Source: Modestobacter sp. (GTDB taxonomy: Bacteria; Actinomycetota; Actinomycetes; Mycobacteriales; Geodermatophilaceae). From it: a stretch of DNA of 5,665 nt. The translations under genes were made by a program, and so were the position numbers. Below are positions 1 through 5,076 of the stretch, one piece after another. Position 1 is the stretch's first letter; every line of letters starts with the position of its first letter. The notes under the pieces were generated by a model. It made no database searches and was not told the DNA's origin. It saw only the letters and a program-made list of their open reading frames with translations. Location of the stretch: NCBI GenBank assembly GCA_025966175.1, contig JAOPVN010000241.1, forward strand, positions 1 to 5,665, given 5' to 3'.

Positions 1-128
1 GCGTGCTCGGCGATCAGGCCGAAGGTGGCGCCGCAGTTGCGACAGACCAGGCCTCGGGCCGGGCTCGGGGGAATCGGGCCACCGGCGGTGACATCGGCCT
101 GGGCGGATCCGGGAGCGGTCAGGGTCAT
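1..128 (-). CDS. thrC: Threonine synthase, N-terminal fragment (cut by left window edge)
   Basis: Only the first 42 codons are visible; the rest lies beyond the left edge. Threonine synthase is a PLP enzyme that converts O-phosphohomoserine to threonine in the cytoplasm. A disordered, Ala/Pro/Gly-rich leader of about 25 residues is followed by GLVCRNCGATFGLIAEHA. This C-x2-C half zinc ribbon, then a hydrophobic stretch, resembles the N-terminal ribbon of many actinobacterial threonine synthases, where a second CxxC-like pair (CEECFGPLE) follows. That second half, the PLP lysine and the catalytic core are outside the window. The ATG at 128-126 is preceded by a near-perfect Shine-Dalgarno nine bases upstream, so the start is secure. 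The gene is divergent from the HAD phosphatase. Other zinc-ribbon proteins remain possible because the call rests on a short stretch. Confidence 0.72.
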   Translation of the reverse strand, partial: MTLTAPGSAQADVTAGGPIPPSPARGLVCRNCGATFGLIAEH

Positions 129-137
129 TCGACGACT

Positions 138-145
138 ACCTCCTC
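138..145 (-). promoter_or_regulatory. Strong ribosome binding site for the threonine synthase
   Basis: On the minus strand this reads GAGGAGGT, almost the full anti-16S complement, with nine bases to the ATG at 128-126. It is the strongest Shine-Dalgarno in the window and fixes the start of the left-edge gene. Confidence 0.8.
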
Positions 146-199
146 ATCTTCCCCGCGCCGGGCCGTCGAGCCGCGCGGGACGGAATTGGCACCTCCCGC

Positions 200-211
200 T
201 GCGCATGCGCA
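200..211. repeat. 12-bp perfect palindrome in the divergent promoter region
   Basis: TGCGCATGCGCA is identical to its reverse complement. It lies 72 bp from the threonine synthase start and 143 bp from the HAD start, a plausible place for an operator. A 12-bp palindrome is expected about once or twice by chance in a window of this size and composition, so location is the main argument. Confidence 0.3.
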
Positions 212-342
212 CAGACGGCGGTTGCCGGGGCTTCATCGGGCCGTGTCCCTCTGCCCCTCTGGATGAGTGGAACGGAAGGGACTCTACCCGGCGCAGGTGC
301 GCCCGGCCGGGACCGGTCAGGACGGCCTGCCGTGGACCGGCC

Positions 343-346
343 AGGA
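343..346 (+). promoter_or_regulatory. Ribosome binding site deciding the GTG start of the HAD phosphatase
   Basis: AGGA lies seven bases before GTG at 354-356, followed by further G-rich sequence. The in-frame GTG at 267 has no comparable purine-rich site, so this signal supports the downstream start. The site is moderate rather than strong. Confidence 0.55.
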
Positions 347-353
347 TGGGGGC

Positions 354-1175
354 GTGGCCACCCGCATCGTCTACACCGACCTGGACGGCACGATGGTCGG
401 CCCGCGCGGCTCGTTCTGGCACACCGCCGACCGCCGGCTGACCCCGACACCGGCTGAGGCCCTGCTCGAGCTGCACCGGGCCGGCGTCGCCCTGGCTCTG
501 GTCAGCGGCCGCACCCACGCGCAGCTGACCGAGGCCGCACGGATCTTCGCCGCCGACGGCGCCATCGCCGAACTCGGGTCGATGGTCAGCTGGGCCGGGG
601 GCCGGGAGACCCATCTACTCACCGGCGCGCTGCCCGCGGAGTTCGCCGGGCGCACGCCGATCTCGGTGATGACCGAGCTCGGCGTGATCGAGCAACTGGT
701 CGCCGCGCACCCCGGCCGGCTGGAGTGGCACGAGCCCTGGCACACCACGCACTCCGCCGACGCCCTGTTGCGCGGCCGGGTGGACGCGGCGGCGGTCGAC
801 GTGTGGCTGGCCGAACGTGGCTGGGGGTGGTTGACGATGAACGACAACGGCGCCGTCCCGGCGAGCCGGCGGATGACGCTGGACGACGACGCGCTGCCGC
901 CGCACGTCTACCACCTGATGCCGCGCGGGATCTCCAAGGGCGCCGCGATCACCTGGGACCTGGCTCGCCGGGGGTTGACCGCCGCCGACGCGGTGGCCGT
1001 GGGCGACAGCGTCAGCGACCTGGAGATGGCCCCGGCGGTCGGCCGGCTGTGGGTCACCGCCAACGGGGCCGCCGTCGAGGGCATGGGCGAGCTGCTCTCC
1101 GCCGTCCCGAACGTGGCGGTGACCGAGGCCCCGATGGGCGAGGGCTGGGCGCAAGCGATCACGGCAAGCCTGTGA
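354..1175 (+). CDS. HAD-superfamily phosphatase, Cof/IIB-like
   Basis: This 273-residue cytoplasmic protein belongs to the haloacid dehalogenase superfamily of Mg2+-dependent phosphohydrolases, which act through an aspartyl-phosphate intermediate. Motif I is YTDLDGT at residues 7-13, with nucleophile Asp9 and general acid/base Asp11. Motif II is LVSGRT with Ser51. Motif III is the lysine of GISKGAA (Lys195). Motif IV is GDSVSDLEM, with Asp218 and Asp222 binding Mg2+. A region of about 110-120 residues between motifs II and III has the size of a C2 (type IIB) cap, as in Cof, sucrose-phosphate and mannosyl-3-phosphoglycerate phosphatases. The natural substrate, probably a sugar phosphate or phosphoglycerate conjugate, cannot be fixed from sequence. 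The GTG start was chosen because the HAD fold begins right after it and AGGA precedes it. An upstream GTG at 267 would add 29 unrelated residues. The gene is monocistronic here and ends at a strong hairpin. Confidence 0.88.
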   Translation: MATRIVYTDLDGTMVGPRGSFWHTADRRLTPTPAEALLELHRAGVALALVSGRTHAQLTEAARIFAADGAIAELGSMVSWAGGRETHLLTGALPAEFAGRTPISVMTELGVIEQLVAAHPGRLEWHEPWHTTHSADALLRGRVDAAAVDVWLAERGWGWLTMNDNGAVPASRRMTLDDDALPPHVYHLMPRGISKGAAITWDLARRGLTAADAVAVGDSVSDLEMAPAVGRLWVTANGAAVEGMGELLSAVPNVAVTEAPMGEGWAQAITASL

Positions 1176-1237
1176 GGCCCCGCTGCAGGGTCCCGGGCCG
1201 AGCCTGCGAGGCCCGGGGGGAAGCGGGGCCCTTTCTC
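1176..1237. terminator. Nested-hairpin terminator between convergent genes
   Basis: A perfect 9-bp GC-rich outer stem pairs 1176-1184 (GGCCCCGCT) with 1222-1230 (AGCGGGGCC). Inside it, 1192-1199 (CCCGGGCC) pairs with 1210-1217 (GGCCCGGG) around a 10-nt loop. The plus-strand tail is CTTTCTC at 1231-1237, so it suits rho-independent termination of the HAD phosphatase best. The structure begins on the base after that gene's TGA. It also lies just past the stop of the convergent ABC permease and may end that transcript too, although no T-tract follows on the minus strand. Confidence 0.75.
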
Positions 1238-2150
1238 AGGAGGTGACGTCCTTGCGGGCGAAGTGCCGGAAGGCCAGCGCGGTGAACACCGCCGAGTAGG
1301 CCAGTCCCTGGACGACGCCGCGGAACAGGTCGGCGGAGTCGACCGGCGTCTGCAGCAGATCGGTCCAGGCGAAGTCGAACGCCGTCGGGAACCAGTCCCG
1401 GATCCCACCGAGCTGCTCCACCTGCTCGAGCACGGCGAACACGACGGTGGTGAACACCGCGCCGCCGACCGCGGCCAGCGGGGCATCGGTCACGGTGGAC
1501 AGCCAGAAGGCCAGGGTGCCGACGACGAGCAGGTGGACGGCGAGGAAGCCGACCATCCCGGCCAGCCGCAGCAGCGCCGTCCGCTGGTCCAGTGCGATGC
1601 CCAGCGGAGTCTGCACGTCCCCGAAGCCGTAGGCGACGCCGCCGGCGACCACCGCGACGACGACGAGCAGCACCATCGAGCCGACCGACAGCACCAGGGC
1701 GGCCAGCCACTTCTGCCGCAGCAACCGGGCCCGCGGCACGGGCGTGGCCAGCGCGTATCGCAGCGACCCCCACGACGCCTCGCTGGCCACGGTGTCACCG
1801 AAGAAGAGCGCGAAGACCACCACCAGGAAGAAGCCGGTGGTCGCGAACAGGACGAACAGGGTGAGGTTCAGCCCGCTGGACGTCGCCACGTCGACCAGGT
1901 TCACCCGGCTGTTCGCCGATGCCCCATCGCTGCCGCCCAGCTGCAGGGCACCGATGAGGAGGAGCGGCAGCGCGGCCATGAGCGCCAGGACGCCGATCGT
2001 CCGGCGGCGCTTGAACTGCCGGCGCAGCTCGACGCCCAGCCGCAGCGTCCGCTCCGGCCGGTACCCGGCCGCCGCTCCCGTCGTCCGCACCGCCCGATCC
2101 GCCGAAATGGCCATTTCGGTGGGCTCGGCGACTCTCGGTTCAGCGGTCAT
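1236..2150 (-). CDS. ABC-2 type transporter permease, six transmembrane helices
   Basis: This 304-residue integral membrane protein is the transmembrane half of an ABC exporter. Hydrophobic segments lie at about residues 51-72, 95-118, 148-176, 193-220, 222-243 and 277-295. A basic cytoplasmic N-terminus (around RRQFKRRR, 43-50) precedes helix 1. SEASWGSLRYALATPVPR (123-140), between helices 2 and 3, is typical of ABC-2 permeases, where this E-x-x-x-G-(S/T)-L/R-x-x-L element forms the coupling region. The ATG overlaps the stop of the upstream fusion gene as ATGA, implying translational coupling and a shared complex; GGGGGAG lies very close before it. Only one permease gene is visible, so a homodimer pairing with two fused ATPases is likely. 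The first 40 or so residues are low-complexity and poorly constrained. The substrate is unknown. Confidence 0.88.
   Translation of the reverse strand: MTAEPRVAEPTEMAISADRAVRTTGAAAGYRPERTLRLGVELRRQFKRRRTIGVLALMAALPLLLIGALQLGGSDGASANSRVNLVDVATSSGLNLTLFVLFATTGFFLVVVFALFFGDTVASEASWGSLRYALATPVPRARLLRQKWLAALVLSVGSMVLLVVVAVVAGGVAYGFGDVQTPLGIALDQRTALLRLAGMVGFLAVHLLVVGTLAFWLSTVTDAPLAAVGGAVFTTVVFAVLEQVEQLGGIRDWFPTAFDFAWTDLLQTPVDSADLFRGVVQGLAYSAVFTALAFRHFARKDVTS
2102..2119. repeat. 18-bp perfect palindrome inside the 5' end of the permease gene
   Basis: CCGAAATGGCCATTTCGG equals its reverse complement across all 18 bases. It covers codons for residues 11-16 of the permease (TEMAIS region), 31-48 bp inside the gene. 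It is half AT in a sequence that is otherwise strongly GC, and it uses the rare codon ATT. In RNA it could form a 7-bp stem with a GGCC loop. Possible roles are an operator for a dimeric regulator or an mRNA hairpin tuning translation at the ATGA junction. No function is demonstrated. Confidence 0.5.
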
Positions 2151-5035
2151 GACTCCCCCACCAGCGACAGGAACGCGTCCTCGAGACGCCGGCGCGGGGT
2201 CAGCTGGTCCACGCCGATCCCGGCGGCCACCAGCGCGGTCAGTGCCGCGGCCCGGCCGGTCGGGCCGAGGTCGACGACCAGGCCCTCCTCGGTGCGCTCC
2301 ACCGGGCCGGTGCCCGGCAGCCCGGCGAGCACCTCGACCGCACGGTCGGCGTCGGCGTCGTCGTCGAGCCCGATCAGGACCGCTCCCCCGGTGCCGACGA
2401 TCTCCTCGACGGTGCCCTGGGCGATCTTCTGCCCCCGGGCCATGACGACGACGTGGCTGCAGGTCTGCTCGATCTCGGCCAGCAGGTGGCTGGAGACGAT
2501 CACCGTGCGGCCGGTCTCGGCGTAGGAGCGCAGCACCTGGCGCATCGCGTGGATCTGCGGCGGGTCCAGGCCGTTGGTCGGCTCGTCGAGCACCAGCAGG
2601 TCGGGCAGGCCGAGCATCGCCTGGGCGATCGCCACCCGCTGGCGCATGCCCTGGCTGTAGCTGCGCACCCGCTTGTCGATGGCCGTGCCCAGCCCGGCGA
2701 TCTCGATCGCCTCGTCCAGGTGCGCGTCGGCGTCCGGGCGGCCGGTCGCGGCCCAGTACAGGGTCAGGTTGTCCCGGCCGGACAGGTGCGGCTGCAGGCC
2801 GGTGCCCTCGACGAACGAGCCCAGCCGCGACAGCACCGGAGCGCCCGGGCCCGTGGCGTGCCCGAAGACCTCGATCCGCCCCTCGGTGGGGCGGATCAGG
2901 CCCATCAGCATCCGCAGCGACGTCGTCTTGCCGGCGCCGTTGGGGCCGAGGAGGCCGAGCACCTGGCCGCGGCGCACCTCGAAGGACAGGTCCCGGACGG
3001 CGACGAAACCGTCCTTGTAGGCCTTGGTCACGCCGGTGAACCGCAGCGGCACGTCCTCACCGTCGGGCGAGGCGACCGACATCTGCCGGCTGCGGCGCCG
3101 GCCCCAGAGCACCGCGGCCAGCCAGCCGAGCAGACCGAGGGCGACGAGCACCCCCAGCAGCACCCACCAGCGGGTGGCGCCGGCCGCGGCCTGCACCGAG
3201 CCGGGCACCTCGGGCACCGCCAGAGACGTGCCCGCGGCGAGGCCGACCGAGTCCACCGCGGCGGTGGCCGGCAACGCGAACCCCTGATCGGTCGTGGAGA
3301 CCACCAACCGCAGGGTGTGGCCCGCCTCGAAGCGGTGCACGATCGCCGGCAGCGTCACCGGCACCTGGGTCGGCGCGGCCGGGTCGGCGGAGAGCCCGGT
3401 GAGCGCAAGGGGGGCCACGAGCCCGCTGGGCAGCGTCATCGTGCCGTCGGGGGCGACGTCGTAGAGCTTGGCGAACAGCGTCGCCGCCCCGGTCGACGCG
3501 GACACCGCGAGGGTGACCGTCGGCGCCCCGACGACGTCGAGCGCGTCGGTCAGCGCCGCGCTGCCGAAGGCGGCGAACTGGCCGGGGATCTCCAGCGTGC
3601 TGCCGCCCAGGGCCGCGGTCACCCCGCCCAGACCGGGGAGGGTCGACAGCGCTGCGGGGCTGCCACCCGCCGGGGTGACCACCGGCTGGACGGGCCCGGT
3701 GAGCGCCACCGCGGTGCGCCGCGCGGGGTCGCCGCCGGCCAGGCCCGGATAGGCGGCCGCGTCCACGGTCTGCGTGCCGCCCTGCACGCTGCCCACGCCG
3801 CTGCCCAGCCCGGTGGGCGCGGGGTAGCTGAACGCGGTGCCCGGGTCGGTCCCCGAGCCGCGGAGGTGGCGGTCGAACCAGCCGGCGACCGCGTCGCGCA
3901 GCTGGCGGGTGACCGCGTCGGAGGCGGAGCCGTCGTGGCCGCCGTCGTACCAGAGGACCCGCACCTCCGTGCCGTTCGCGGCGATCCCGCGGGCATTGGC
4001 GTCGGCCTCCCCGAGCCCGAACAGGGAGTCCTGCGTGCCCTGCACCAGCAGGGTGGGTGCGGTGATCCGGTCCAGCACGGTGGCGGGGCTGCTGCGGTCG
4101 AGAACGGCGGCGACCTCGGGCGTGAGCGTTCCGGTCGACGCGGCCGTCTGGTAGGCCGCGCAGATGTCGGCGCGGAACCGGCCGCAGGTCAGCGCCCGGG
4201 TCGCCGCGGCCGGGTCGACGCCGGAGAGGTCGGCAGCGCCCGAGCCGGCGCCGTCGGCGCCGGCGAGGCCGCCGAGCAGTCCGTCGCCGGTGGGCACCGA
4301 GCCGACCCCGAAGAAGAGCCCGGCCCACAGCCGCTTGAACACCCCGGTGGTCCCGGTCCGAGGCGTCGCAGCCGGGGTGCCGGCGTCCGCCGCCACCGCC
4401 GCCTGGTCGGGGAAGAGCGCCGTGGTCAGGGAGTTCCAGGTGATCTGCGGGACGATCGCGTCGACCCGTCGGTCGTAGCCGGCGGCGAGCAGCGACAGCG
4501 CGCCACCGTAGGAGGCGCCGGCGACGCCGACCCGGGGGTCACCGGGTGCGTCGAGCAGGACGTCGTCCCGCTGGGCCAGCACGTCCAGCAGCGTGCTGAC
4601 GTCGGCCACCTCGTAGCGCGGGTCGTCCAGCCCGATCTGCCCCGTGCTGGCGCCGAAGCCGCGCGCCGACCAGGCCAGCACGATGTACCCCCGTCCGGCC
4701 AGATCCCGGGCGTCGGCGGCGACGGAGTCCTTGCTGCCGCCGAAGCCGTGGGCCAGCAGCACCGCCGGCGCCTTGTCCTGGGGGGTGGCCGAGGCAGGCA
4801 GGTAGAGCGTGGTGTCCAGCTGGACGGCGTCGGCCCCCTGGCCGGACGGGATCCGGGCGCTCTCGGTCGTCACGTCGGCGGCGGCCTGCGCCGGGGTGCC
4901 CCCGGCGACCACCCCGGCCAGCGCGAGCAGGACGGCGACGAGCGCGGTGAGCACCGGACGGGCGCCGGGGCGGGGGCCGGTCCGCGACAGGCCTCGAGCG
5001 GTGCGCACGTGGGCGGCAACGGACGGCGGCACCAC
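2147..5035 (-). CDS. Fusion: secreted CocE/S15-like alpha/beta hydrolase, transmembrane helix, DrrA/BcrA-like ABC ATPase
   Basis: This 962-residue protein has these parts. Residues 1-53 are a signal peptide: arginines at 11-26, hydrophobic core 28-46, and AQA-type cleavage near 51-53. Residues 70-390 are an alpha/beta hydrolase with HGFGGSK (96-102), SARGFGASTG (123-132), nucleophile elbow GASYGG (Ser175), Asp336 in GTQDSLF and His367 in DGGHDG, so the triad looks complete. Residues 430-610 resemble the PepX_C beta domain. A transmembrane helix (623-645) is followed by RRRSR. Residues 663-880 are an ABC ATPase with Walker A GPNGAGKTT (697-705), signature SQGMRQR (794-800), Walker B LLVLDEP (813-819) and His850; an exporter-type C-terminal tail ends in LEDAFLSLVG. 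Topology puts the hydrolase outside and the ATPase inside. The start is GTG at 5035; GTG at 5032 is equally possible, and the ribosome binding site is weak. The gene overlaps the permease by 4 nt, so both probably form one exporter. Hydrolase substrate (peptide, ester or amide) and cargo are unknown. Confidence 0.9.
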   Translation of the reverse strand: MVPPSVAAHVRTARGLSRTGPRPGARPVLTALVAVLLALAGVVAGGTPAQAAADVTTESARIPSGQGADAVQLDTTLYLPASATPQDKAPAVLLAHGFGGSKDSVAADARDLAGRGYIVLAWSARGFGASTGQIGLDDPRYEVADVSTLLDVLAQRDDVLLDAPGDPRVGVAGASYGGALSLLAAGYDRRVDAIVPQITWNSLTTALFPDQAAVAADAGTPAATPRTGTTGVFKRLWAGLFFGVGSVPTGDGLLGGLAGADGAGSGAADLSGVDPAAATRALTCGRFRADICAAYQTAASTGTLTPEVAAVLDRSSPATVLDRITAPTLLVQGTQDSLFGLGEADANARGIAANGTEVRVLWYDGGHDGSASDAVTRQLRDAVAGWFDRHLRGSGTDPGTAFSYPAPTGLGSGVGSVQGGTQTVDAAAYPGLAGGDPARRTAVALTGPVQPVVTPAGGSPAALSTLPGLGGVTAALGGSTLEIPGQFAAFGSAALTDALDVVGAPTVTLAVSASTGAATLFAKLYDVAPDGTMTLPSGLVAPLALTGLSADPAAPTQVPVTLPAIVHRFEAGHTLRLVVSTTDQGFALPATAAVDSVGLAAGTSLAVPEVPGSVQAAAGATRWWVLLGVLVALGLLGWLAAVLWGRRRSRQMSVASPDGEDVPLRFTGVTKAYKDGFVAVRDLSFEVRRGQVLGLLGPNGAGKTTSLRMLMGLIRPTEGRIEVFGHATGPGAPVLSRLGSFVEGTGLQPHLSGRDNLTLYWAATGRPDADAHLDEAIEIAGLGTAIDKRVRSYSQGMRQRVAIAQAMLGLPDLLVLDEPTNGLDPPQIHAMRQVLRSYAETGRTVIVSSHLLAEIEQTCSHVVVMARGQKIAQGTVEEIVGTGGAVLIGLDDDADADRAVEVLAGLPGTGPVERTEEGLVVDLGPTGRAAALTALVAAGIGVDQLTPRRRLEDAFLSLVGES

Positions 5036-5051
5036 GGCGTTCCACTGAGCG

Positions 5052-5076
5052 CCGGCTGTGCGCCGTGCCGAGCCGG
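5052..5076 (-). other. Short hairpin in the 41-nt gap before the fusion gene
   Basis: On the minus strand CCGGCT (5076-5071) can pair with AGCCGG (5057-5052) around a 13-nt loop, directly after the LytR_C stop codon. There is no T-tract after it and the stem is only six base pairs, so it is unlikely to be an efficient terminator. I read the gap as permitting co-transcription of the LytR_C gene with the fusion and permease. Confidence 0.3.

Larger units (their letters stand above)
129..353. other. Divergent intergenic region between threonine synthase and HAD phosphatase
   Basis: This 225-nt stretch separates two divergent starts and should hold promoters for both. I could not identify convincing -35/-10 pairs: TTGGCA at 186-191 resembles a -35 element but no matching -10 follows at 16-18 bases. 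A perfect 12-bp palindrome sits at 200-211. An in-frame GTG at 267 would extend the HAD gene into this region, but it has no ribosome binding site and adds residues with no family character. I see no small gene, RNA gene or riboswitch fold here. Confidence 0.6.

Noticed and set aside
267..353. Upstream extension of the HAD phosphatase to GTG 267
   Set aside because: No Shine-Dalgarno, no family-like residues in the added 29 codons, and the HAD fold begins right after GTG 354, which has AGGA at good spacing.
2340..2365. Repeated GTC/GTCGTC triplets suggesting a microsatellite
   Set aside because: It encodes the Asp/Ala run DDDADAD in the ATPase C-terminal region; simple codon repetition in a GC-rich gene.
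1263..2525. 420-codon plus-strand frame opposite the permease and fusion 3' end
   Set aside because: Antisense shadow with Gln/Arg/His-rich low-complexity translation and no family motif.
3057..4328. 423-codon minus-strand frame inside the hydrolase gene
   Set aside because: Same strand but different frame as the fusion; extremely Arg-rich and without domain features. High GC removes stops from this frame.
5036..5076. Possible intrinsic terminator between the LytR_C gene and the fusion gene
   Set aside because: Only a 6-bp stem with a 13-nt loop and no T-tract; kept as a weak hairpin, not called a terminator.
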